Positions 1-8,893 of a DNA stretch of 64,000 bases are shown in pieces. Source of the stretch: Bacillota bacterium (GTDB taxonomy: Bacteria > Bacillota > Clostridia > Christensenellales > Aristaeellaceae). The notes beneath the pieces were generated by a model, which was not told where the DNA came from, searched no databases, and saw only the letters and a program-made list of their open reading frames with translations. The stretch spans positions 496,001 to 560,000 of the forward strand of contig JAEZIN010000028.1 of NCBI GenBank assembly GCA_023436585.1. Reading direction: 5' to 3'. Positions within the stretch are counted from its first letter, which is position 1. Every line of letters begins with the position of its first letter. A program made the position numbers and the translations under genes.

Positions 1-21
1 AGGAAAACGCAAAAAACCTCA

Positions 22-50
22 TTGACAAGCGTAAAATTTTCCAGTATGAT
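22..50 (+). promoter_or_regulatory. Sigma-A promoter of the chvE-mmsAB operon
   Basis: TTGACA at 22-27 and TATGAT at 45-50 are separated by 17 bases, a near-consensus vegetative promoter. The expected transcription start is about position 57, leaving a leader of roughly 275 nt before the first gene. Confidence 0.8.
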
Positions 51-60
51 ATTATTACTG

Positions 61-80
61 CAATGTGCTCGAGCACATTG
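61..80. promoter_or_regulatory. Perfect 20-bp palindromic operator
   Basis: CAATGTGCTC is followed directly by its exact reverse complement. The site sits just after the expected transcription start of the promoter at 22-50, where a bound repressor would block initiation or clearance. The symmetric CG centre suits a LacI/GalR-type or similar dimeric regulator. The regulator gene is not next to it in this window. Confidence 0.7.
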
Positions 81-147
81 AAATGTACAAAGCACATGCA
101 ACAGCGTTAACAGCCGGAACCCGGCTTCACAATATCCCTTTTTTAAT

Positions 148-238
148 CCCACATACCCTACTCGCCGCGGGCAGGGGCAATGACAGGGCAAGGCCATGTG
201 GATGCGATTATCCAATACCATGGGTTTGTTGTTTTTTT
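148..238 (+). promoter_or_regulatory. Terminator-like hairpin in the leader (possible attenuator)
   Basis: Positions 194-203 can pair with 210-214 and 219-223 (CCATG with CATGG, TGGAT with ATCCA), with a 4-base bulge. A U-rich tract with seven T in a row follows (232-238), as in an intrinsic terminator. CCCACAT at 148-154 can instead pair with ATGTGG at 196-201 and break the hairpin. The layout suggests attenuation, but no known riboswitch core was recognised. Confidence 0.4.
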
Positions 239-286
239 GCGCACGTCCAAAGGGAAAGGGCTTGTCTGGGTCAGTGAAGTACAGCG

Positions 287-316
287 TATTTTAGGCAATT
301 GAATGCCTAAAAAATA
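287..316 (+). promoter_or_regulatory. A/T-rich hairpin just upstream of the chvE ribosome site
   Basis: TTTTAGGCA at 289-297 pairs with TGCCTAAAA at 304-312 around a 6-base loop, and the stem extends by A/T pairs. It ends some 7 bases before the GGGAG ribosome site. On the plus strand it is followed by A rather than T, so it is not a terminator in that direction. It could protect the 5' end of the message or modulate translation. Confidence 0.4.
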
Positions 317-334
317 AAAAAAGGGAGTGTTCCT

Positions 335-1381
335 ATGAAGAAGGTACTTGCTATTCTATTGGCATTGGTGCTGTGCGTGTCTGTTACCGGCGCGCTGGCG
401 GCCGACAAGGTCGGTGTGTCCATGCCCACCAAGAGCTTGCAGCGCTGGAACCAGGACGGCGAAAACCTCAAGGCCAAGCTGATGGAAGCGGGCTTCGATG
501 TTGATCTCCAGTTTGCCAATGACAAGGTCGACCTGCAGGTGAGCCAGATTGAAGGCATGATCGCTGGCGGCTGCAAGGTTTTGATCATCTCCGCCATCGA
601 AGCCAGCTCTCTGGGTTCCGTTCTGGCTGAAGCCAAGGCCCAGGGCGTCAAAGTGATCTGCTATGACCGGCTGATCAAGGATACCGACGCTGTGAGCTAT
701 TATGTAACCTTCGACAACTACAAGGTTGGCGTTATCCAGGGCACGTACATTGAAGACGTCCTTGGCCTGAAAGACGGCAAGGGCCCCTACAATGTGGAGT
801 TCACCGCCGGCGACCCGGGCGACAACAATGCCGGCTTCTTCTTCAACGGCGCTATGGACCTTTTGAAGCCCTACATTGAAAAAGGCCAGCTCGTCGTCCC
901 CAGCACCCAGACCGCCTTTGAACAGGTAGCCACCCCCACCTGGAAGTCCGAAGTTGCCCAGGCCCGCTTTGAAGGCATCCTGGCTTCCTTCTATTCCGAT
1001 GGAAAGACCAAGCTGGACGCGGTTGTCTGCTCCAACGACTCCACCGCCTATGGCGTGACCACCGCTCTTGAATTGGCCGGCTATACGACCTTCCCCTACA
1101 TCACCGGCCAGGACTGCGACATCGCCAACACCAAGAACATTATCGCCGGCAAGCAATCCATGTCCGTGTTCAAAGACACCCGCACCCTGGCTGCCCAGGC
1201 TGTTCAGATGACGGTTGACATTCTGGCCGGCAAGGAACCCGAAGTGAACGACACCACCACCTACAATAACGGCGTGCTGGTCGTTCCCACCTTCCTATGC
1301 GTGCCCGTGTTTGCCGATGTCAACAATTACAAGGAAATTCTGCTGGACAGCGGCTACTACACCGAGGATCAGCTGAAGTAA
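335..1381 (+). CDS. chvE: ChvE-type monosaccharide ABC transporter substrate-binding protein
   Basis: This 348-residue protein is an exported periplasmic-binding-protein type I sugar receptor of the ChvE/multiple-monosaccharide family. It captures free sugars such as xylose, arabinose, galactose or glucose; the exact ligand cannot be read from sequence. Residues 1-22 form a signal peptide ending GALAA, with no lipobox cysteine at the cleavage site. Family signatures are the SMPTKSLQRWNQDG opening, a DRLI segment, the PGDNNA segment and the GQDCD segment. The start follows a GGGAG site at about 323-327. ATPase and permease genes follow, so the three form one CUT2-type importer. Expression is probably controlled by the operator at 61-80 and the leader. 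Family confidence is high. Confidence 0.93.
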   Translation: MKKVLAILLALVLCVSVTGALAADKVGVSMPTKSLQRWNQDGENLKAKLMEAGFDVDLQFANDKVDLQVSQIEGMIAGGCKVLIISAIEASSLGSVLAEAKAQGVKVICYDRLIKDTDAVSYYVTFDNYKVGVIQGTYIEDVLGLKDGKGPYNVEFTAGDPGDNNAGFFFNGAMDLLKPYIEKGQLVVPSTQTAFEQVATPTWKSEVAQARFEGILASFYSDGKTKLDAVVCSNDSTAYGVTTALELAGYTTFPYITGQDCDIANTKNIIAGKQSMSVFKDTRTLAAQAVQMTVDILAGKEPEVNDTTTYNNGVLVVPTFLCVPVFADVNNYKEILLDSGYYTEDQLK

Positions 1382-1416
1382 TCAGTTCTGTACCAGTAAG
1401 CTTGTACAACGCTCCC

Positions 1417-1447
1417 GGAGAGACGGATCATTTTTGTCCGTCTCTCC
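1417..1447 (+). terminator. Hairpin between chvE and mmsA (partial terminator or message stabiliser)
   Basis: An 11-bp perfect stem (GGAGAGACGGA, 1417-1427, with 1437-1447) surrounds a 9-base loop and is followed by TTTCC and later ATTTTT. Its place after the binding-protein gene and before the ATPase gene fits the usual way of making more receptor than membrane components. Confidence 0.65.
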
Positions 1448-1484
1448 TTTCCAAATTTTTATCCCATGATCGGGAGTGATGATT

Positions 1485-3032
1485 TTGAATGGCTGCCTGC
1501 TTCAAATGCTGGATATCACAAAGCTTTTTCCGGGCGTAAGAGCGCTGGACCATGTGAACATCGACGTTACCGAGGGCGAGATCCACGCCGTATGCGGGGA
1601 AAACGGCGCGGGGAAATCGACCCTGATGAATATACTCAGCGGCATCTACCCTTACGGCTCCTACGAAGGGGACGTCATCTTTAAGGGTGAGACCTGCCGA
1701 TTCCATTCCATCCATGACAGCGAGTTGAAGGGGATTGTCATCATCCACCAGGAGCTGGCGCTTGTTCCCTACCTGTCCATCGGCGAAAACATGTTCCTGG
1801 GCAACGAGCAGGGAAGTAACGGCGTCATCAACTGGGATACAACCTATCAAAAAGCCGAGGAATACATGCGCATGGTGGGGCTGAATGATAACCCCCGCAC
1901 CCTTGTGCGCGATATCGGCATGGGCAAGCAGCAGCTTTTGGAGATTGCCAAGGCCCTTGCCAAGAATGTTAAGCTGCTAATCCTGGACGAGCCCACTTCC
2001 TCCCTTAACGAGAGCGATGCCCAGAAGCTTTTGGACTTATTGATCTACCTGAAAAAAGAAAAGGGTATCACCTCCATCCTCATCTCCCATAAGCTGGGTG
2101 AGCTTTCTTACTGCGCCGACAGGATCACCGTGATCCGGGACGGTCGGTCCATTGAGACGCTGACCCGCGGGGTGGATGAATGGAGCGAGGCCCGTATCAT
2201 CAGGGGCATGGTGGGCCGAGAAATGATCAACCGCTACCCGCCGCGGGAAAGAAACATCGGTGAAGTCGCGCTGGAAGTGAAGGATTGGACAGTATACCAC
2301 CCGCAGTACACCACAAGGAAAGTGGTGGATAACGTTTCCATCACAGTGCGCCGGGGCGAGGTGGTTGGAATGGCCGGATTGATTGGCGCCGGCCGTACGG
2401 AGCTGGCCATGTCCGTCTTCGGCAGGGCGTATGGGGTAAATATTTCCGGACGGCTAATCATCAACGGCAAGGAAGTCCAGTTGCACAGCATCCACCAGGC
2501 CATCAAAGCCGGTTTTGCCTACATTACCGAGGACCGCAAGCAAAACGGGTTGGTGCTGATGAACAGCATCAAGCATAACGTTACCCTGGCCAGAACGGAA
2601 TTTATCAGCCGCAGGGGCGTGCTGGACAAGGACCTGGAAAAAGGCGAAGCCGAATCCTTGCGCGCAAGGCTGGGGATCAAGGCGCCCACGGTGGAACAAC
2701 TGGCGGGCAACCTGTCCGGCGGCAATCAGCAGAAGGTGCTGGTAGGCAAATGGATATTTGCCAAGCCCGACATCCTGCTGCTGGATGAGCCGACAAGAGG
2801 TGTTGATGTAGGTGCAAAGTATGAGATTTACCAGATCATCAATACCCTGGCTGCCCAGGGGAAATCCATCCTGCTGATTTCCTCGGAGCTTCCTGAGATA
2901 CTCGGAATGTGCGACAGGGTCTACGTGATGAACGAAGGAAAGCTGATTGCGGAACTGCCGGTGGAGGAAGCATCCCAGGAGGTTATCATGGGGCACATCA
3001 TGAAGGCTAGCAAGGGGGATATCGTAGCATGA
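1485..3032 (+). CDS. mmsA: Multiple-monosaccharide ABC transporter ATP-binding protein
   Basis: This is a two-domain CUT2 sugar ATPase (RbsA/GguA/MmsA type) of 515 residues that powers the ChvE importer at the membrane. The N-terminal half has Walker A GENGAGKST and Walker B LLILDEPTSS. The C-terminal half has a degenerate A-site (GLIGAGRTE), a normal signature (LSGGNQQK) and LLLDEPTRG. I chose the TTG at 1485, because the GGGAG site at 1472-1476 lies 8 bases upstream and the resulting N-terminus matches the family. GTG 1476 and ATG 1479 sit on top of the ribosome site, and ATG 1506 has none. The stop overlaps the permease start by 4 bases (ATGA), implying translational coupling. Confidence 0.93.
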   Translation: MNGCLLQMLDITKLFPGVRALDHVNIDVTEGEIHAVCGENGAGKSTLMNILSGIYPYGSYEGDVIFKGETCRFHSIHDSELKGIVIIHQELALVPYLSIGENMFLGNEQGSNGVINWDTTYQKAEEYMRMVGLNDNPRTLVRDIGMGKQQLLEIAKALAKNVKLLILDEPTSSLNESDAQKLLDLLIYLKKEKGITSILISHKLGELSYCADRITVIRDGRSIETLTRGVDEWSEARIIRGMVGREMINRYPPRERNIGEVALEVKDWTVYHPQYTTRKVVDNVSITVRRGEVVGMAGLIGAGRTELAMSVFGRAYGVNISGRLIINGKEVQLHSIHQAIKAGFAYITEDRKQNGLVLMNSIKHNVTLARTEFISRRGVLDKDLEKGEAESLRARLGIKAPTVEQLAGNLSGGNQQKVLVGKWIFAKPDILLLDEPTRGVDVGAKYEIYQIINTLAAQGKSILLISSELPEILGMCDRVYVMNEGKLIAELPVEEASQEVIMGHIMKASKGDIVA

Positions 3033-4594
3033 ACAGTCTGGCAAAGAAAGTGTTCAAAGGCGGCATCAGGCAATACACCATGCTCATAGCACTGGTGACC
3101 ATCATGCTCGTCTTTACGATTTTGTCCAAAGGCGCGCTGCTGTACCCCATGAACGTTTCCAACATCATTTCGCAGAACGCCTATGTGGTGATCCTTGCGG
3201 TGGGTATGCTCATGTGTATCTTAACCGGCGGCAACATCGACCTTTCCATCGGCGCGGTGGTGGGGCTGGTGATGGCCTGTGCGGGAACCGCCATGATGGA
3301 TTGGCATCTGGACCCGGCCATTGTGGTACCGGGAAGCATTTTGATTGGGATTCTGATAGGCGCTTTCCAAGGGTACTGCATCGCCTATGTGGGCATCCCT
3401 CCCTTTATTGTCACGCTGGGCGGCATGCTCCTTTTCCGTGGTATTTTGGGAATGATCCTTAACGGATTGACGAAGAGCGGCTTCCCGGACAGCTTTATGA
3501 GGCTGTTCAATGGCAGCATTCCCGACTTTTTCGGCGGGGCCACACTGTTTGGGAACCAAGTGAATGTCACCTGCGTGCTGGCGGGCATTCTGGCGGCAGC
3601 CGCATTCAGCGCGTGGCAGATCATCAAGAACGTGAACAGACGGAAAAGGGGATACGAAACGGATCATCCCCTGGCGCTTACCATCAAGATCGTTGTTGTC
3701 AGCGCAGTACTTCTTTGGCTCTTTTACACGATGGCCAGACATCGCGGCATGCCCACGGTATTGATCACGGTGGGCATCGTGGTGGCATGCTATACCTACA
3801 TTACCGGCAACATGGTGATCGGGCGACACCTGTACGCGCTGGGCGGAAACGCGAAAGCCGCCTGGCTCTCCGGCATCAATACCAAACGGCTCATGTTCCT
3901 GGCCTATACCAATAACGGATTCCTGGCCGGTATCGCCGGTCTGGTCTGCCTGGCTCGCTTCACCTCCGCGTTCCCCAATGCCGGTACCGGCTTTGAAATG
4001 GATGCCATTGCCGCGTGCTTTATCGGCGGCGCCTCCGCCTACGGCGGCATAGGCACCGTTCCAGGAGCTCTCATCGGCGCGCTGATCATGGGCATGCTGA
4101 ACCTGGGTATGTCCATCACCGGCGTTGACCAGTTCATGCAGCAGGTGACAAAGGGCCTGGTGCTGCTGGTAGCCGTGGCCATTGACGTTATCGCCAAGAC
4201 CAGGTATGGCTATGAGCAGGCCGCTCAGTTTGCCTCCTGGGTGAAGGAGTTGTTCCGTCCCGGAAGCAGGGAGAAGCCTATCCGTACGAAGGCCGCGGGC
4301 TTGATCTTTGCCATCCTGGGTGTAGCTGTCCTGGCTGTCGGTATTTACGGCTTTACGCTCTTCCCCGCCGCCAACATGGGGGGCGGTGTGCTGAGGCTGG
4401 CAGAAAAGGCCGCTGAGACAAAAGATAGCGGGATTATCTTCACCGTGGACCAAATGCGCCAGCTGGCACTTGTCAACTACCGCATTCTTTTCACGGTGCT
4501 GGGCGGCGTGGGTGTCATCTCGGGTGTGCTTATGTGGATGAGGCGGCAGGTTGCATATGTTCCCGTTCATACCCCCGGAAATGTCAAGAGCTGA
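3029..4594 (+). CDS. mmsB: Multiple-monosaccharide ABC transporter permease with C-terminal extension
   Basis: This is the inner-membrane permease of the ChvE importer (BPD_transp_2 family). The first 390 or so residues carry many hydrophobic segments, the CILTGGNIDLSIG motif typical of CUT2 permeases, a basic cytoplasmic stretch near residues 200-215 (RRKRGYETDH) and the FIGGASAYGG loop. GguB/MmsB proteins are usually about 380-400 residues. This one is 521, with about 120 extra residues holding two further hydrophobic segments (about 423-445 and 480-500) around a polar stretch. The extension is in frame and continuous. Its role is unknown. The start overlaps mmsA by 4 bases. Confidence 0.9.
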   Translation: MNSLAKKVFKGGIRQYTMLIALVTIMLVFTILSKGALLYPMNVSNIISQNAYVVILAVGMLMCILTGGNIDLSIGAVVGLVMACAGTAMMDWHLDPAIVVPGSILIGILIGAFQGYCIAYVGIPPFIVTLGGMLLFRGILGMILNGLTKSGFPDSFMRLFNGSIPDFFGGATLFGNQVNVTCVLAGILAAAAFSAWQIIKNVNRRKRGYETDHPLALTIKIVVVSAVLLWLFYTMARHRGMPTVLITVGIVVACYTYITGNMVIGRHLYALGGNAKAAWLSGINTKRLMFLAYTNNGFLAGIAGLVCLARFTSAFPNAGTGFEMDAIAACFIGGASAYGGIGTVPGALIGALIMGMLNLGMSITGVDQFMQQVTKGLVLLVAVAIDVIAKTRYGYEQAAQFASWVKELFRPGSREKPIRTKAAGLIFAILGVAVLAVGIYGFTLFPAANMGGGVLRLAEKAAETKDSGIIFTVDQMRQLALVNYRILFTVLGGVGVISGVLMWMRRQVAYVPVHTPGNVKS

Positions 4595-4623
4595 AGCAAT
4601 AAACAGGATGAGCCCTTTGCAGG

Positions 4624-4660
4624 CGGATGGGGATTTGCATCCCCATCCGTTGTTTTGTTT
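4624..4660 (+). terminator. Intrinsic terminator of the chvE-mmsAB operon
   Basis: CGGATGGGG (4624-4632) pairs perfectly with CCCCATCCG (4641-4649) and is followed by TTGTTTTGTTTG. Confidence 0.85.
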
Positions 4661-4740
4661 GTAAACTATTTTGTGGGATGGAAACTTTTCCATCTTTCAT
4701 GCGTCTTATAGGTACAAGCCTTTGAATAGGAGTGATACGT

Positions 4741-5313
4741 ATGAAAAAGTTCCCGGCCATCCTGGCCATGATTCTGGCTCTTTTCCCCATGCTGGGCGCG
4801 CTGTCAGAAATTGCGCCGCAAACAAAGGAAGGCACCATCTATCTGGAAGGAATGCCCGAAGCAGTCACGTTGACACTGTTCGAAAGCGAACAGGGATACA
4901 GGCTGTGGTACGATGCCGGCATGTTTGCCTTTGCCCCTGCACAGGAGGAGGAATACGAAGATGTCTTCCGCCCCGCAAGTCCCGATGCGGTGGAAGGCGT
5001 GTACCTGTCCATCCGCTATTCCTCTCAATTGGACTACAACCTAGAGGATGCGGGGCAGGATGCGGAAAAGTCGCTTAAAGAAAATGGGTATACGGTGACC
5101 ACGATAGATACCAGTGAATTGTTCCCCGCATACCGGTCTTTCGGATTTCATGGTATCAACGTCGAATCCATCCTGGACACGTATATCGTCGAAGCGGAGG
5201 AAGGGCAATACTATATCACCGCGGCTTATCCGCTCATCGCGGCGGAAGGCTTCGGCGGCCGGCTGCGTTACCTTACGTCCACCTTTGAGATCATGGGTGC
5301 GAAAGAAGAATGA
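4741..5313 (+). CDS. Small secreted protein of unknown function
   Basis: This 190-residue protein begins with a signal peptide (MKKFPAILAMILALFPMLGA, about 20 residues) without a lipobox cysteine. The rest is acidic, with many short beta-prone stretches and no motif that I recognise. It is a probable extracellular or cell-surface protein. The ATG at 4741 is preferred over GTG 4732 because AGGAG at 4728-4732 lies 8 bases before it. It stands alone between two terminators (4624-4660 and 5331-5360), so it is probably its own transcription unit. No promoter is obvious in the 80 bases before it. Confidence 0.75.
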   Translation: MKKFPAILAMILALFPMLGALSEIAPQTKEGTIYLEGMPEAVTLTLFESEQGYRLWYDAGMFAFAPAQEEEYEDVFRPASPDAVEGVYLSIRYSSQLDYNLEDAGQDAEKSLKENGYTVTTIDTSELFPAYRSFGFHGINVESILDTYIVEAEEGQYYITAAYPLIAAEGFGGRLRYLTSTFEIMGAKEE

Positions 5314-5330
5314 ACTGTTTCTTGTAAGGA

Positions 5331-5366
5331 ATAGCCCGGAGGCGGATGCCTCCGGGCTATATTTGT
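5331..5366. terminator. Strong bidirectional terminator
   Basis: A perfect 13-bp stem (ATAGCCCGGAGGC, 5331-5343, with 5348-5360) encloses a GGAT loop and is followed by ATTTGTT. It lies between the plus-strand secreted protein and the end of minus-strand cphA and can serve both. Confidence 0.88.
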
Positions 5367-5389
5367 TATGCGGATCGTATTTGAATTGA

Positions 5390-8005
5390 CTAGACCTTCG
5401 CCGCCCGCCCGCGGTGCTTTGTCACGATCAGATTCTTCAGCGGCTCGTATTCCTCATAAAACACGGCGATGAAATCGCCGGGCTGGGCCGTAGCGATCGC
5501 CTTGGCCACGGCGTCCTCTTCCTTTAAGCAAATCTCCATTTCCAATAAAGGATTTCTGCAGCTTTGCGCGGCGGCTTTTAGAAGCTCCGCGATTTCGCCG
5601 GGATTACGCCCGCGCAGGTCCGTATCCTCCTTGATGATCAACTTTTGAAAATGCGCTCCGCAAAGGGCGCCAACCTTTTGAACGGCCTCGTCCTGCCTGT
5701 CGCCCGGCACGCCGATGACACCTACCAGGCGCTTGGCGTCCTGCTTTTTCAAAAAGTCTATCACCTGGCTGTACCCGGCGATGTTGTGGCCGTAGTCCAG
5801 CATCACTTTACAGTTGCCTATTTGAAAAATGTTGAATCGGCCTGGATTATCCTCCCCGTCGGGGCGGAAGCTGGTAAGGCCCTGGCGGATCTGGTTTTCC
5901 GGGATGCCAAGTCCCAGCAGTGCCGCCGCTGCAGCCAGTGCATTTTCCACGTTGCAGGCAGCCATGCCCTTTAACGTGATGGGGATATCCTCCACCCGGC
6001 ACAGGATGGTCGTCTTGCCAAGGTACTGGGCATACAGCCCGCCGTTATGGGCCCATACGGCGTTACCGCCCTGCTTCAAATGTTCCTTTAGCAGTATACT
6101 GTCCTGATCCTTGGAAAACATCAGCACATTGCAGCGTACACGCTTCAAAAAGTAGGGCGTCATTTTGTCGTCTGCGTTCAAGACCGCGCTTCCCCATGGC
6201 TTTATGGCCTCCACCACCAAGGATTTCACATGGGCAAGGTCCTCCAAAGTATTCAGGCCATCCTGCCCCAGGTGGTCCTCGCTGATATTGGTGATCACAC
6301 CCACATCCGCCAGGTCGTACCCCAGTCCGCGGCGGACGATTCCGCCCCGGGCCGTCTCCAGCACCGCTGCCTCCGTCTCCGGGTGGGAAAGTACGATGCT
6401 GGCGCTTACCGCCCCGGTGTTGTCGCCAGGCAGCAGACATTCATCCCCCAGGTATACGCCGCTGGTGGTGGTCATGCCCACCTTGATCCCTGTCAGGGAA
6501 AGTGTATGGGCGATGAGCCTGGTGACGGTGGTCTTGCCATTGGTACCTGTCACGGCGCAGACAGGAACCGTGTAGGATGCGCCCTGGGGGAAGAGCATAT
6601 CAAGAATATCCTTTGCAACCGGGGCCGGGGGGCCTTCGGAGGGCATGAGGTGCATGCGCAGCCCAGGCCCTGCATTTACCTCCAGCACCGCGCCGCCGTT
6701 ATCAAAAAGCGGCACCGCAAGGTCTGGAGAGCAGATATCTACCCCGGCGATATCCAGACCAAGCGCCTTGGCGGAACGGACCGCCAATTTGATGTTGGTA
6801 GGGTGAATGGCCTCCGGGCAGGACATCGCCGTCCCTCCGGTGGAAAGGTTGGCGTTTTTGCGCAGAAATACGGCTTGGTCCTTGGCAGGGACCGAATCCG
6901 GATTCAGACCCGCCTCCGAAAGGATCTGCAAGGCCACGTCATCCAGCTCTATTTTGGTCAGGGGCTTGGTGTGGTCCTCCCCCCGAAGCGGGTTTTCGTT
7001 TTCCATGTCCACCAATTGGCGGATGGTACTTGTGCCATCGCCCGTTACCCTTGGCGGCTGGCGCCTGGCCACAGCGGAAACCTTATCGCCCACCACCAGT
7101 ACGCGGTAGTCCTGCCCGGTGACGTGCTTTTCCACGATAACGGCGGAGCTGTACTCCATGGCCAGCTTGAAGGCTTCCGGCACGCCCTCCCTGCCCATGA
7201 TGTTGAGCGTTACACCATTGCCGTGATTGCTGTCGTAGGGCTTGATCACCACCGGATAACCGATGTCCCCGGCGTGGCGCAAGGTACTGCCCACGGAATA
7301 GGCGATTTCCCCGGCCGGCACAGGTATGCCATGGCGGCGCAGTAGCTCCTTGGTAAGATGCTTGTCGCCGGCCATGTTCACGGCAATGCAGCTTGGCTTG
7401 TCGGTAAGCGCCGCCTCCATGCGCCTTGCGTACTTGCCGTACCCCAGCTGCAGCAGGCTGTCGTTGCCCAAGCGCGTCACGGGGATGCCGCGCTTTTGCG
7501 CTTCCTCATAAATGGCCTTGGTGCTGGGGCCAAGGTCGGTGCGGGAGGCCAGAAGGCGCATCTCCTTTAGTACGGAGTTCAAACTGGGGCTCTTCCCCTC
7601 AAAGAGGGCATTGAACAGCCCAATCACCGCTTTGCCGCACGCCACGCCCACCTGCTCGTTTTGATACCGGTATACAATATTATAGCAAGGGGTATCCCCC
7701 TCCTGGCGTGTAATGCCGTAGCCGACATTGTAGCCAAGGGTGTTCTGCATTTCCAGAATCGCATGCTCCGCCGCATGGCAGGGATATGTACCTTCCGCAA
7801 GGCGCTTTACGAAACCGCCCTCCTCCCCGATGCCGCAGCGGTGGGTTTTGAGCCCCGGGAAAAGGGCAAGCAGCTTTTCGTTGAACCCTTCCACCAGATT
7901 GGTGGGGCCATGCTGTGCCTGACTCAGTTCCACAGTCAGCTTGATGACAGGCCGCATGCAATAAACGTTGCGGCCCCTGAAGATGCGGATGTCCTTAATG
8001 TCCAT
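5390..8005 (-). CDS. cphA: Cyanophycin synthetase
   Basis: CphA makes cyanophycin, a poly-aspartate backbone with arginine on each side chain, from Asp, Arg and ATP in the cytoplasm. The 871-residue length is normal. Order of domains: N-terminal region (1-160), ATP-grasp domain (about 161-470, with VIKPYDSNHGNGV near 253-265 and the metal-binding LEVNAGPG near 441-448), then a Mur-ligase-like domain (about 480-871) with P-loop GTNGKTT at 487-493 and an ISEDH motif further on. Both ATP sites look intact. It is the last gene of an operon with iadA and cphB. The ATG at 8005 follows GGGAGG by 9 bases; only 17 bases separate it from cphB. Confidence 0.96.
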   Translation of the reverse strand: MDIKDIRIFRGRNVYCMRPVIKLTVELSQAQHGPTNLVEGFNEKLLALFPGLKTHRCGIGEEGGFVKRLAEGTYPCHAAEHAILEMQNTLGYNVGYGITRQEGDTPCYNIVYRYQNEQVGVACGKAVIGLFNALFEGKSPSLNSVLKEMRLLASRTDLGPSTKAIYEEAQKRGIPVTRLGNDSLLQLGYGKYARRMEAALTDKPSCIAVNMAGDKHLTKELLRRHGIPVPAGEIAYSVGSTLRHAGDIGYPVVIKPYDSNHGNGVTLNIMGREGVPEAFKLAMEYSSAVIVEKHVTGQDYRVLVVGDKVSAVARRQPPRVTGDGTSTIRQLVDMENENPLRGEDHTKPLTKIELDDVALQILSEAGLNPDSVPAKDQAVFLRKNANLSTGGTAMSCPEAIHPTNIKLAVRSAKALGLDIAGVDICSPDLAVPLFDNGGAVLEVNAGPGLRMHLMPSEGPPAPVAKDILDMLFPQGASYTVPVCAVTGTNGKTTVTRLIAHTLSLTGIKVGMTTTSGVYLGDECLLPGDNTGAVSASIVLSHPETEAAVLETARGGIVRRGLGYDLADVGVITNISEDHLGQDGLNTLEDLAHVKSLVVEAIKPWGSAVLNADDKMTPYFLKRVRCNVLMFSKDQDSILLKEHLKQGGNAVWAHNGGLYAQYLGKTTILCRVEDIPITLKGMAACNVENALAAAAALLGLGIPENQIRQGLTSFRPDGEDNPGRFNIFQIGNCKVMLDYGHNIAGYSQVIDFLKKQDAKRLVGVIGVPGDRQDEAVQKVGALCGAHFQKLIIKEDTDLRGRNPGEIAELLKAAAQSCRNPLLEMEICLKEEDAVAKAIATAQPGDFIAVFYEEYEPLKNLIVTKHRGRAAKV

Positions 8006-8022
8006 GCGGCAGTGCCTCCCAG

Positions 8023-8832
8023 TTATGATGGCGTGATGATGGAATGGCTTTTCATATCATAGCCGTACCCCCTGGGCAGCACATGCAGCGTCACATGGGC
8101 GATGGCCAGAATCTCGTCGGGCTTCAGTTCCGACACGTTGGCGTAGCTGATGCTTCTACCATCGATGACGGTGACGGCATTGGCCCCCAGCACCTGGAAG
8201 CGGCCGTCGGGGTAAACATGGATGGCCGTATCCTCATCGATGCCGACCCCCAGGGTATGCGGGTTTTCGGCCACACCGCAGAGCAGTCTGCCCAGCCGGC
8301 CGCGCTGGGCAAAGTGCTGATCCACGATCACCTGCTCCAAAAGCCCAAGGCCCGGCGCCATTTTTAAAGTGCATTTGCGAGCGGGGTCGTTGCTTAATCC
8401 ATCGGTGATCATGGTGCTGCATACCACCGAGGCCCCCGCGCTGGTGCCAGCCACCAACGCGCCATTTAGGTACGCGTTATGCACGGCGTCCTCGCATCTG
8501 GTGCCGCCCAGGATGCTGGTGATGCGAAGCTGGTCACCGCCGGTGAAAAAGATGCCGGTAGCCTCCCCAATCATCTGGGCGAAGGCAGGGTCATCGGCTT
8601 CCTGCCTTGTCTGTATGTCTGCTACCTGCACCGTGCCCACCTGCAAACCCTCAAACAGCGTGCGGTAGGTTTCACCAAGCTCCTTGGAATTTGCGCTGGC
8701 AGTGGCAATGATCACCATTCGCCCTTTATCACCGCCGCTGGCTTTGGCGGCCGCGTGAAGAATTTCCTTGGCGCCCTGCTTATCCTCCGCGCCGCCAATG
8801 ATCATCAGGTTTCCTTGTACCTTGCCGCCCAT
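8023..8832 (-). CDS. cphB: Cyanophycinase
   Basis: CphB is a serine peptidase (family S51) that cuts cyanophycin into beta-Asp-Arg dipeptides. At 269 residues it is of normal size. The nucleophile motif GTSAGAS is at residues 129-135 (Ser131), preceded by FFTGGDQ at 95-101, which belongs to the active-site region of S51 enzymes. No signal peptide is seen, so this is the intracellular type that mobilises stored polymer. The start follows AGGAGG with a suitable gap. Its place between iadA and cphA ties breakdown of the polymer to its synthesis. Confidence 0.95.
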   Translation of the reverse strand: MGGKVQGNLMIIGGAEDKQGAKEILHAAAKASGGDKGRMVIIATASANSKELGETYRTLFEGLQVGTVQVADIQTRQEADDPAFAQMIGEATGIFFTGGDQLRITSILGGTRCEDAVHNAYLNGALVAGTSAGASVVCSTMITDGLSNDPARKCTLKMAPGLGLLEQVIVDQHFAQRGRLGRLLCGVAENPHTLGVGIDEDTAIHVYPDGRFQVLGANAVTVIDGRSISYANVSELKPDEILAIAHVTLHVLPRGYGYDMKSHSIITPS

Positions 8833-8893
8833 TGCAGCCTCCTGCCGTTTTCGTATGTCATTCTCCCCCGGCGCTTATGAAAAATACCGGTCC

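Noticed and set aside
3221..4693. A 490-codon minus-strand frame opposite the sugar permease gene
   Set aside because: It is the shadow of a high-GC gene: no ribosome site, odd composition (rich in His, Gln, Gly), and the plus-strand frame has clear permease motifs.
6230..7345. A 371-codon plus-strand frame inside cphA
   Set aside because: It lies wholly opposite conserved ATP-grasp and Mur-ligase sequence of cphA and has no ribosome site.
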